Assembly: GCA_017403205.1 (NCBI GenBank) | Contig: JAFQOM010000072.1 | Coordinates: forward strand, 1 to 9,812 | Source: Clostridia bacterium | Lineage (GTDB): Bacteria; Bacillota_A; Clostridia; Christensenellales; UBA1242 | Length of the DNA stretch: 9,812 nucleotides | Reading direction: 5' to 3' | In this document: one piece after another, positions 1-6,644 of the stretch | Position numbering within the stretch: position 1 is the stretch's first letter | How the letters are laid out: each line of letters opens with the position of its first letter | Notes under the pieces: model-generated | What the model was told of the DNA's origin: nothing | Database searches by the model: none | What the model saw: only the letters and a program-made list of their open reading frames with translations | Made by a program: the position numbers and the translations under genes

Positions 1-2
1 AA

Positions 3-599
3 AAATTAAATTTAAAACAAGGCATTTTTATTGCTTTTATGTTTGGCTTGTTTCAATGTCTTATGCCAATAATTGGATACTTTTTTTGCAGGCCTTTTGA
101 GGGGTATATAAAGGGCTTTGATCATTGGATTATTTTTATTTTACTTTCATTTATTGGCGCAAAGATGATAATTGATTGTATAAAAGAGTTAAAAGGCAGC
201 AACAAAAATCAAGACATAAATCTAAACACTAAAAACGAAGAAAACTCTTTAAAAAGGGACAATTTAAAACAAAAAGTCAATACAGATAAACAAGTTGCAA
301 TAGTGGAAAAAACTGCAGATAATCAAAAATTTAGTTTTGCAGAAATTGTTACACTTGCTTTGGCAACAAGCATAGATGCTTTAGCCGTTGGCATAACTTT
401 TGCCATGGTAGAAACAAGCATTTTTACAAGTTGCTTAATTATTGGCATTGTTACGCTTATATTGTGTTTTGCGGGTGTTATAATTGGTAATTATTTTGGC
501 TCTAAAATTAAATCAGTGGCAGAAATATTGGGCGGTTGCATTTTAATTTTAATTGGGTTAAAAATATTGTTAGAACATATGGGCGTATTGGTTTTTTAG
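3..599 (+). CDS. mntP: MntP-type manganese efflux pump, 5' end missing
   Basis: The reading frame is open from base 3 and runs into the left edge, so the start is outside the window; the ATG at base 39 is internal. By comparison with E. coli MntP about 30 N-terminal residues are lost, including the first transmembrane segment and the first S-x-D-A motif. Visible features match the MntP/DUF204 family: a membrane segment around the GLFQCLMPIIGYFF stretch, a second with HWIIFILLSFIGAKMII, then the second half-repeat with ATSIDALAVG (bases 363-392), whose Asp is the expected metal-site residue, and a C-terminal AEILGGCILILIG helix. The family exports Mn2+ across the cytoplasmic membrane. The two half-repeats are joined by an unusually long charged linker (bases about 192-332, Lys/Asn/Glu rich). 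The stop is TAG. Any upstream metal-sensing riboswitch would be outside the window. I see no convincing terminator after the gene. Confidence 0.88.
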   Translation, partial: KLNLKQGIFIAFMFGLFQCLMPIIGYFFCRPFEGYIKGFDHWIIFILLSFIGAKMIIDCIKELKGSNKNQDINLNTKNEENSLKRDNLKQKVNTDKQVAIVEKTADNQKFSFAEIVTLALATSIDALAVGITFAMVETSIFTSCLIIGIVTLILCFAGVIIGNYFGSKIKSVAEILGGCILILIGLKILLEHMGVLVF

Positions 600-667
600 C
601 ATATTTAATTAAAAAACTAATTATTTAACGATTATTGATAAAAATAATATTAATATTGTTTTAATGT

Positions 668-696
668 TTGCTTAAAAAATGGATTTTTAGTATTAT
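668..696 (+). promoter_or_regulatory. Promoter for the hydrolase-GNAT gene
   Basis: A -35-like TTGCTT at 668-673 and a -10-like TATTAT at 691-696 are separated by 17 bases. Transcription would begin near 703, almost directly at the Shine-Dalgarno site AAAAGGGAAG (705-714), giving a very short leader. This fits a sigma-A type promoter, but AT-rich DNA yields such matches easily. Confidence 0.5.
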
Positions 697-721
697 TACA
701 AAGTAAAAGGGAAGATGTTTT

Positions 722-1978
722 ATGAAAGTAACAATTTTAGGCACTGGATGCATTTGGACTAAAAGATCATGTGCTGGATATCTTGTAGATGAAGATATTA
801 TTGTTGATCCAGGTTCAGGAACTTTAAAACAGTTGTTAAAAAGCACAAACAAGCTTTTGCATCACGAAAAAATTGAAAAAATTAAGTTAATATTAATATC
901 TCATTATCATAGTGATCATTACTTTGATATTGTGTATTTGTTGTGGAAGATTGCTTCAGAAAAGAAGCCAAATTTATCGGCAACTATTATTTGCCCACCA
1001 GGTGGAGAAGAAAATATAAAAACTTTATGTAGGCTTGCCATGAGTGATGCAAATTATGCAAGATTAAATTTTGATAAATATATTAAGTTTGTAGACGCAT
1101 CTAAATTAAAAAAGTTTGTTTATAGAGATTTAGAAATAACATCTAAAAAAATGGATCATGGTACAACAGAGTGCTATGGTTATATGATTAAGCAAAAAAA
1201 CGGCAAAACTATTGCGTTTACGGGTGACACATGTTGGTGTGATAATTTAGAGTATATGATTGACAACAGTCAACTTGCTTTTGTTGATATGGCGGGTACA
1301 GACGTTTCGAGCAAGCACTTTAATATTATTGATGGTATAGAACTTATGAAAAAGTATAAGGGCAAATGCAACATTGTGCCTTGTCATTTAACAAGTCAAG
1401 CACTTGACTATTGCATAGGCAGAATTGTTCCACCAAAAGAACTTATGGTTTTGGATGTAAGCGATGATATGCCTTACAAGTTTGAAATTGGCCCTGATGA
1501 AGTTCAAACAGAAACTCAAATTAAAAATTTTAAATTTGCCACAAAGAAATTTGAAAGAATTACGGGCGACATTGTTGATTTGCAATTGTCACTTACAAAA
1601 AGAGCTGCAAAAAACTATAAATTTCCTACTTATTGCTTTGATATTGTTTTGCACAACACGTCAACTGTTATTGGTTCACTTGTTTATAGTGTAGTGCCTG
1701 ATAATATTGATGGACATAACGATAATGTAGTGATGAATCTTAACGAAGGATATCAACTTAAGTCTGTTAAATATGAAAGTTGTCAATTAGTTAAGCAGGT
1801 TGCAAAGTATCACAAAACACACACAATTTATTTAACTTGTCCGCCAGCAGATTTTGATACAAGGCGTGTTTACGAAAGTTTGGGAGCTTATTTAAAAGAA
1901 ATTAAAACAAAAACATTTTTAGATGAAGAAGGCAAAAGAAAAACCCGTGAAACTTGTATTTGGGTTTGGACATTGTAA
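722..1978 (+). CDS. Metallo-beta-lactamase-fold hydrolase fused to a GNAT-like domain
   Basis: 418 residues. Residues 1-240 form a metallo-beta-lactamase fold of the RNase Z-like type: ILGTGC at the start, a VDPGSG turn, the metal motif HYHSDH (His61, His63, Asp65, His66), His146 in HGTTE, TGD with Asp169, His199 and His222 in PCHLT. All expected metal ligands are present, so a two-metal hydrolase is likely; the substrate (RNA, phosphodiester or other) cannot be read from sequence. After a linker (about 241-283), residues 284-418 resemble a GNAT acetyltransferase: a beta-strand pair ending VIGSLVYSV, an LVKQVAKYH helix, and the C-terminal pattern CPPADFDTRRVYESLGA followed by a strand ending IWVWTL. 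The glycine-rich acetyl-CoA loop expected before the helix is replaced by YQLKSVKYES, so this half may not bind acetyl-CoA. The ATG at 722 has AAAAGGGAAG seven bases upstream. Monocistronic: promoter before, terminator after. Confidence 0.8.
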   Translation: MKVTILGTGCIWTKRSCAGYLVDEDIIVDPGSGTLKQLLKSTNKLLHHEKIEKIKLILISHYHSDHYFDIVYLLWKIASEKKPNLSATIICPPGGEENIKTLCRLAMSDANYARLNFDKYIKFVDASKLKKFVYRDLEITSKKMDHGTTECYGYMIKQKNGKTIAFTGDTCWCDNLEYMIDNSQLAFVDMAGTDVSSKHFNIIDGIELMKKYKGKCNIVPCHLTSQALDYCIGRIVPPKELMVLDVSDDMPYKFEIGPDEVQTETQIKNFKFATKKFERITGDIVDLQLSLTKRAAKNYKFPTYCFDIVLHNTSTVIGSLVYSVVPDNIDGHNDNVVMNLNEGYQLKSVKYESCQLVKQVAKYHKTHTIYLTCPPADFDTRRVYESLGAYLKEIKTKTFLDEEGKRKTRETCIWVWTL

Positions 1979-1984
1979 AAAGAT

Positions 1985-2014
1985 AAAAAGAGGATTTTTA
2001 ATCCTCTTTTTTTT
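1985..2014 (+). terminator. Intrinsic terminator after the hydrolase-GNAT gene
   Basis: The stem AGAGGAT (1989-1995) pairs with ATCCTCT (2001-2007) around a short T-rich loop. The stem is extended by flanking A and T runs and followed by an eight-base T tract. It starts just after the TAA at 1978 and separates this gene from typA. Confidence 0.9.
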
Positions 2015-2063
2015 AACTTAATAAGACTTTTATTTTAATAAAAATAAAGCAACAAAAAAAGTG

Positions 2064-2092
2064 TTTTATTTTTTTAAAAGATATGCTAAAAT
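2064..2092 (+). promoter_or_regulatory. Promoter for typA (extended -10)
   Basis: An extended -10 element TGCTAAAAT (2084-2092) has a weak -35 TTTTAT (2064-2069) 17 bases before the TAAAAT hexamer. Transcription would begin near 2099, leaving a leader of about 33 bases with the Shine-Dalgarno site AAGGGAAG (2119-2126). Confidence 0.55.
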
Positions 2093-2132
2093 ATGCAAGT
2101 TTATAAATTAGGTATATTAAGGGAAGAAGAAA

Positions 2133-3962
2133 ATGGAAAACACAAAGGTAAGAAATGTAGCTATTATTGCGCACGTTGACCATGGCAAAACAAGTTTGGT
2201 TAATGAACTTTTAAAACAAGGTGGCGCATTTAGGCAAAATCAAGAAGTTGAAGACAGGGTTATGGATAGTAATGCGATTGAAAGAGAAAGAGGCATTACA
2301 ATTTTAAGCAAAAATGCATCTTTTATGTATAACGACATTAAAGTTAATGTTGTAGATACCCCTGGTCACGCTGATTTTGGTGGAGAAGTAGAGCGCGTAT
2401 TAAAAATGGTAGATGGAGTTTTGCTTGTTGTTGACGCTTACGAGGGCCCAATGCCACAAACAAGATTTGTTTTAGAAAAGGCGCTATCTCTTAACTTAAA
2501 AATTATTATAGTTGTTAATAAAATTGATAGAAAAGACAGTCGTCTTAGCGAAGTTGCAGACGAGGTTTTAGAGCTTTTGATTGACTTAAATGCAAATGAT
2601 GAACAACTTGATAGTCCAGTTATTTATGCGTCAGCTCGTAATGGTTATGCTACAACAGATCCAAGCATAGAGGGTAAAGACATGAACCCACTATACGAAG
2701 CAATTGTTTCTCATATCCCATGCCCAAAAGGTGATGAGGCAAAACCATTTAACATGCTTGTAAGTTCTACAGAACAAAATGATTTTTTAGGCAAACTAGC
2801 TGTTGGAAAAATTGAACAAGGATCTTTAAAAATCAATGACAATTTGGTTGTTACAAATTATCATGACGAAACAAAAAAAGTTAATTTTAAAGTTCAAAAC
2901 ATGTTTGAGTTTGTTGGTCTTAAACGCCTTCCTGTAACAGAAGCAAAGGTAGGCGATATTGTTTGTATTGCTGGTGCTGAAAATATTAGTATTGGCGACA
3001 CTTTAAGTGATAAAGAAAATGTTAATACTCTTCCTTTTGTAAAAATTAGTGAACCAAGCGTAGAAATGAGCTTTATTGTAAATAACAGCCCATTTGCTGG
3101 CAAAGAAGGCAAGTTTTGCACATCTAGACAACTTAGAGAAAGATTGTTTAAAGAGGCAGTTAAAGACTTAAGCTTGCGTGTATATGACACAGATAATGCT
3201 GACACATTTAGAGTTCTTGGCAGAGGTGAGATGCACTTGTCTATTTTAATGGAAAATTTACGTCGTGATGGTTATGAATTCCAAGTAAGTATGCCAAGGG
3301 TGTTATATAAAGAGATTGATGGTAAAATTCACGAACCTATTGAACGTCTTGTAGTAGATTTGCCAGACGACAAGGCGGGCAATGTTATTAGCGTGTTAGG
3401 CTCAAGAAAAGGCGAACTTTTAAATATGTCTAGCAACAATGGTAGAACAAGGCTTGAGTATTTAATCCCTGCGCGTGGTTTATTTGGCTATAAGGGTCAA
3501 TTTATGACAGATACAAATGGTGAAGGCATTATGAGTAGTGTTTTTCACGAATATCAAGAATTTAAAGGCAATCTTCAACGCAGAAATTATGGTATGCTTG
3601 TTGCTTTTGAAACAGGAGAAGCTGTTCAATATGGTTTGTTTTATTCTCAACAACACGGCAGATTATTTATTGGCCCTGGTGAAAAGGTTTATGGCGGCAT
3701 GATTGTTGGCACAAATCCAAGAGTTGACGATATTGTTGTTAATGTTTGCAAAACAAAACACTTAACAAACACACGTTCAAGTTCTAGTGATGATGCTTTA
3801 AGACTTGAACCTATTCAAAAACCAAGTTTAGAGCAATACCTTGATATGCTTGATGAAGGTGAACTTTTAGAAATCACTCCAGTTTCTATTAGAATGCGTA
3901 AAAAAACCCTTGACCATACAATCAGGGGCAGAGAAGATTTTAGAAGAAAACAACAACAATAA
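2133..3962 (+). CDS. typA: Translational GTPase TypA/BipA
   Basis: 609 residues, the normal family length. TypA/BipA is a ribosome-associated GTPase of the EF-G/LepA class, implicated in 50S subunit assembly and stress adaptation. All G-domain motifs are intact: G1 AHVDHGKTS (13-21), switch I RERGITI (51-57), G3 DTPGH (75-79), G4 NKID (129-132) and G5 SAR (167-169). Domain II follows (about 205-290), then EF-G-like domain III (about 305-385, with NNSPFAGKEGKF), domain V (about 395-480, with LIPARGLFGYKGQF) and the TypA-specific C-terminal domain (about 485-609, with GPGEKVYGGMIVG and KTKHLTNTR). EF-G domain IV is absent, as expected. The ATG has AAGGGAAG six bases upstream. The gene has its own promoter and ends in a terminator shared with the convergent neighbour. 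Nothing looks truncated or foreign. Confidence 0.98.
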   Translation: MENTKVRNVAIIAHVDHGKTSLVNELLKQGGAFRQNQEVEDRVMDSNAIERERGITILSKNASFMYNDIKVNVVDTPGHADFGGEVERVLKMVDGVLLVVDAYEGPMPQTRFVLEKALSLNLKIIIVVNKIDRKDSRLSEVADEVLELLIDLNANDEQLDSPVIYASARNGYATTDPSIEGKDMNPLYEAIVSHIPCPKGDEAKPFNMLVSSTEQNDFLGKLAVGKIEQGSLKINDNLVVTNYHDETKKVNFKVQNMFEFVGLKRLPVTEAKVGDIVCIAGAENISIGDTLSDKENVNTLPFVKISEPSVEMSFIVNNSPFAGKEGKFCTSRQLRERLFKEAVKDLSLRVYDTDNADTFRVLGRGEMHLSILMENLRRDGYEFQVSMPRVLYKEIDGKIHEPIERLVVDLPDDKAGNVISVLGSRKGELLNMSSNNGRTRLEYLIPARGLFGYKGQFMTDTNGEGIMSSVFHEYQEFKGNLQRRNYGMLVAFETGEAVQYGLFYSQQHGRLFIGPGEKVYGGMIVGTNPRVDDIVVNVCKTKHLTNTRSSSSDDALRLEPIQKPSLEQYLDMLDEGELLEITPVSIRMRKKTLDHTIRGREDFRRKQQQ

Positions 3963-3971
3963 TAGATTAAT

Positions 3972-4003
3972 AAAAAAGCCCACACAATTATGTGGGTTTT
4001 TTA
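3972..4003. terminator. Bidirectional terminator between typA and the TrkA-C gene
   Basis: CCCACA (3979-3984) pairs with TGTGGG (3991-3996), with an A run on the left and a T run on the right. It therefore gives a U tract in either direction. It lies between the 3' ends of two convergent genes, 10 bases after typA and just before the minus-strand stop at 4004. Confidence 0.9.
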
Positions 4004-4729
4004 TTAGTTAATTTTTTTATTTATAACAGCATTTGTTGTGTGCAACTCTTCAAAAACTTCTTTAATGCTTAAAATATTTCCATATACAGTTAAAATGTCA
4101 TCTTCGTAAAATATTTCTTCTTTTTCAACATTGCTTATTGTCTTGGAGCCCCTAGTTATGGCTAAAATTAGAATACCATAATTTTGTTTTATTTTTATTT
4201 GTTCAATGGTTTTATCAAGAAATTCTCTTGGTATAACACTTAATGTAATTTCAGCTATAGAATTTGGGCCATAATTGTCTATAATTTTAATTAGATTTTG
4301 ATTTTTTTTATGAGAGAGTTTATGCCCAAGTTTAAATATAATATTGTCAAACGCTTTTTTTATAAATTTTATTTTAAATAATAGAGCTACAAACGTAATA
4401 GCCCCAAGGCAAACAAAAAGAGGTAGCCAAAATTGATCTTGTTGAGATTGGCTTAAATTAAAAATAAGTGTTACTATTGCAGAAATTAAGCATGCCGAAA
4501 AAATATAGCCTAAAATCATAGCAACTCTTGCAAGTCTTCTTCTTGATTTTACAGCCATGATAATTTCACTTTCTTTTGTAGAAAAACCGCAATTTGTTAA
4601 AAGAGAAATTGTTTGAAATCTAGCTTTATCTTCGCTTAATCCAGTTAATCTAAATAAAACGGTAAATATTTCGGCAATTATCATGAATAAAATAATTACA
4701 AATGTAAACAAAATTATTACAACTTCCAT
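4004..4729 (-). CDS. Membrane protein with C-terminal TrkA-C domain
   Basis: 241 residues. The N-terminus carries a membrane segment (about 2-26), a conserved-looking block with LTGLSEDKARFQTISLLTNCGFS (about 28-50) and a basic patch KSRRRLAR (61-68). Two more membrane segments follow (about 69-91 and 101-120). Residues about 155-230 look like a TrkA-C (RCK_C) ligand-binding domain: an AEITLSVIP strand, the turn into ILILAITRG, then YEDDILTVYG. Such domains bind small ligands (c-di-AMP or other nucleotides in several Firmicute proteins) and gate ion transporters. No pore helix, selectivity filter or NAD-binding TrkA-N domain is visible, so this may be a regulatory or sensor partner rather than a transporter. 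The ATG at 4727-4729 is preceded by AAAAAAGG. It is divergent from the scaffold/GGGtGRT operon. Family resemblance is fairly clear; the ligand and partner are unknown. Confidence 0.72.
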   Translation of the reverse strand: MEVVIILFTFVIILFMIIAEIFTVLFRLTGLSEDKARFQTISLLTNCGFSTKESEIIMAVKSRRRLARVAMILGYIFSACLISAIVTLIFNLSQSQQDQFWLPLFVCLGAITFVALLFKIKFIKKAFDNIIFKLGHKLSHKKNQNLIKIIDNYGPNSIAEITLSVIPREFLDKTIEQIKIKQNYGILILAITRGSKTISNVEKEEIFYEDDILTVYGNILSIKEVFEELHTTNAVINKKIN

Positions 4730-4751
4730 ATATATTTTCCTTTTTTAAGAT

Positions 4752-4780
4752 ATATTACAATATTTTTTTTATGATGTAAA
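4752..4780 (-). promoter_or_regulatory. Promoter for the TrkA-C membrane protein gene
   Basis: On the minus strand TTTACA (4775-4780) and TAATAT (4752-4757) are 17 bases apart. The start would be near 4745, leaving a leader of only about 16 bases that barely contains the Shine-Dalgarno site (4739-4746). It is back to back with the operon promoter at 4808-4836, and the two -35 elements lie 27 bases apart. Confidence 0.6.
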
Positions 4781-4807
4781 TATTTTATCATCTCTAAATT
4801 AAAGTTA

Positions 4808-4836
4808 TTTACAAAAATTATGGGCAGTGATATAAT
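4808..4836 (+). promoter_or_regulatory. Strong promoter of the scaffold/GGGtGRT operon
   Basis: TTTACA (4808-4813), a 17-base spacer and a perfect TATAAT (4831-4836) with the extended TG at 4828-4829. Transcription would begin near 4843, giving a plain leader of about 34 bases with no evident riboswitch. With the AGGGGG ribosome sites of both genes this predicts high constitutive expression. Confidence 0.85.
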
Positions 4837-4876
4837 TTAACTAGTTTTAAACAAACAAAATTTTAGGGGGAAAATA

Positions 4877-5569
4877 ATGAATTATTCATCAGAAGTTGAA
4901 AACATGTGCGTTGTTAAAAAAGGCGCAAATCATGGCCCAGCACCTATTCCAGAAGAGGCAAAATGGGTTAAAGCAAAAGATATTAGTGATATTTCTGGCT
5001 TTACACATGGTGTGGGCTGGTGTGCACCACAACAAGGTGCTTGCAAGTTAACTCTTAACGTTAAAAACGGTATCATTGAAGAAGCTCTTGTAGAAACTTT
5101 GGGTTGCTCTGGTATGACACACTCAGCAGCTATGGCAAGTGAAATACTAGTAGGCAAAACAATTTTGGAAGCTCTTAACACAGACCTTGTATGTGATGCT
5201 ATTAATACTGCAATGAGAGAGTTGTTCTTACAAATTGTTTATGGCAGAACACAATCTGCTTTCTCTGAAGATGGCCTTTCAATTGGTGCTGGCTTAGAAG
5301 ACCTTGGTAAAGGACACAGAAGCCAAGTTAGTACTTGCTACAGCACAAAACTAAAAGGACCAAGATACCTAGAACTTAGTGAAGGCTACATAACAAAAAT
5401 TGGTCTTGATAAAGACAATCAAATTATAGGTTATGAATTTGTTAACCTTGGCAAAATGATGGAGAATATCAAAAAAGGTATTGAACCATTAGAAGCAATC
5501 AAAAAAGCAAGCGGAAAATATGGTAGAATGGATGACGCTGTTAAAACCATTGATCCAAGGCAAGAGTAA
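4877..5569 (+). CDS. NifU/IscU-like iron-sulfur scaffold-type protein (GGGtGRT partner)
   Basis: 230 residues. The core (about 45-160) resembles the NifU N-terminal/IscU scaffold fold: a GACKLTLNVKNGIIEEA strand-turn-strand, the LGCSGMTHSAAMASE helix start (Cys77, matching the second IscU cysteine) and LVGKTILEAL. Candidate cluster ligands are Cys49 and/or Cys56, Cys77 and Cys154 (STCYS); Cys11 and Cys106 are also present. IscU-type proteins assemble Fe-S clusters on three cysteines; by analogy this one may carry or build a cluster, but that is inferred. It is longer than a usual IscU, with about 40 residues before the core and about 70 after it of unassigned fold. No suf or isc genes lie nearby. 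The ATG has AGGGGG six bases upstream. It is first in an operon with the GGGtGRT gene 23 bases downstream, a pairing I recognise from other anaerobes. Confidence 0.85.
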   Translation: MNYSSEVENMCVVKKGANHGPAPIPEEAKWVKAKDISDISGFTHGVGWCAPQQGACKLTLNVKNGIIEEALVETLGCSGMTHSAAMASEILVGKTILEALNTDLVCDAINTAMRELFLQIVYGRTQSAFSEDGLSIGAGLEDLGKGHRSQVSTCYSTKLKGPRYLELSEGYITKIGLDKDNQIIGYEFVNLGKMMENIKKGIEPLEAIKKASGKYGRMDDAVKTIDPRQE

Positions 5570-5592
5570 GGAATAGGGGGAGGATAAAGAAT

Positions 5593-6591
5593 ATGTTATT
5601 TGAAAGTTATGACAGAAGAATTAATCAAATTAACAAAGTTTTAAACGACAATGGCATTAAAGATCTTGACGAAGCAAAACAACTTTGCGATAGTATAGGC
5701 GTTGACGTTGCTGGCATTGTTAAAGGTATTCAACCTATTTGTTTTGAAAATGCTTGCTGGGCTTACACAGTTGGTGCAGCGCTTGCAGTTAAAAGAGGTG
5801 TAAAAAAGGCTAGTGAAGTAGCTAAATGTATTGGCGAAGGCTTACAATCTTTCTGCATTCCAGGCTCTGTAGCAGATGACAGAAAAGTTGGTATTGGTCA
5901 CGGAAACCTTGGCAGCATGCTTTTGAGCGAAGAAACAGAATGTTTTGCATTTTTAGCTGGTCACGAATCTTTTGCAGCAGCAGAAGGTGCTATTGGTATT
6001 GCAAAAAGTGCAAATAAAGTAAGAAAAAATCCATTAAGAGTTATTTTAAATGGATTAGGAAAAGACGCAGCACAAATTATTTCTCGTATTAACGGATTTA
6101 CCTATGTTCAAACAGATTTTGACTTTGCAACAGGCAAAGTAAATATTGTTAATGAAACAAAGTATTCTGACGGCGAAAGAGCAAAAGTTAGATGTTATGG
6201 TGCAAACGATGTTAGAGAAGGCGTAGCAATTATGCATCTTGAAAATGTTGACATTTCTATTACAGGCAATTCAACAAACCCAACTCGTTTTCAACATCCG
6301 GTTGCGGGAACATATAAAAAAGAAAGATTAGAACAAGGCAAAAAATATTTTTCTGTAGCTAGTGGTGGTGGCACGGGTAGAACTCTTCACCCAGACAACA
6401 TGGCTGCTGGTCCTGCTTCATATGGCATGACAGATACAATGGGTAGAATGCATAGTGATGCACAATTTGCAGGTTCTTCATCAGTTCCAGCTCACGTAGA
6501 AATGATGGGGCTTATTGGTATGGGTAACAACCCTATGGTTGGTGCAACTGTATCAGTATCTGTTGCAATTTCTCAAGCAATGAATAAATAA
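5593..6591 (+). CDS. GGGtGRT family protein, function unknown
   Basis: 332 residues. The C-terminal part contains the signature GGGTGRT (258-264) followed by LHPDNMAAGPASYG and a Gly/Met-rich tail, which gives the 'GGGtGRT protein' family its name. The N-terminal half has a helical start (1-75) and a conserved-looking region with FCIPGSVADDRKVGIGHGNLG (about 87-107) and LAGHESFAAAEGAIGIA (121-137). Seven cysteines (32, 50, 55, 79, 88, 117, 201) are spread through it; no classic CxxC ferredoxin motif is seen. There is no signal peptide or membrane segment, so it is probably cytoplasmic. The glycine-rich signature suggests a nucleotide- or phosphate-binding loop, but no known reaction is assigned. 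The start is well supported by AGGGGGAGG (5575-5583), nine bases before the ATG. It is co-transcribed with the NifU-like gene, which suggests a shared task in Fe-S or sulfur chemistry (inference). A terminator follows. Confidence 0.88.
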   Translation: MLFESYDRRINQINKVLNDNGIKDLDEAKQLCDSIGVDVAGIVKGIQPICFENACWAYTVGAALAVKRGVKKASEVAKCIGEGLQSFCIPGSVADDRKVGIGHGNLGSMLLSEETECFAFLAGHESFAAAEGAIGIAKSANKVRKNPLRVILNGLGKDAAQIISRINGFTYVQTDFDFATGKVNIVNETKYSDGERAKVRCYGANDVREGVAIMHLENVDISITGNSTNPTRFQHPVAGTYKKERLEQGKKYFSVASGGGTGRTLHPDNMAAGPASYGMTDTMGRMHSDAQFAGSSSVPAHVEMMGLIGMGNNPMVGATVSVSVAISQAMNK

Positions 6592-6606
6592 TTTGATTTT
6601 AGTAAC

Positions 6607-6641
6607 AAAAAAACAGGATAAAAATTTTATCCTGTTTTTTA
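6607..6641. terminator. Bidirectional terminator between the GGGtGRT gene and tyrS
   Basis: ACAGGATAA (6613-6621) pairs with TTATCCTGT (6627-6635), with an A run before and a T run after it. It serves both convergent units: the operon ending at 6591 and tyrS ending at 6645. Confidence 0.92.
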
Positions 6642-6644
6642 TTT

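Noticed and set aside
605..635. AT-only hairpin (TAATTA arms) after mntP as a terminator
   Set aside because: The stem has no G-C pairs and no clear T tract; it is expected by chance in such AT-rich DNA.
2894..3205. Minus-strand open frame of 103 codons inside typA
   Set aside because: It lies wholly within a highly conserved gene, has no ribosome site and no recognisable protein features.
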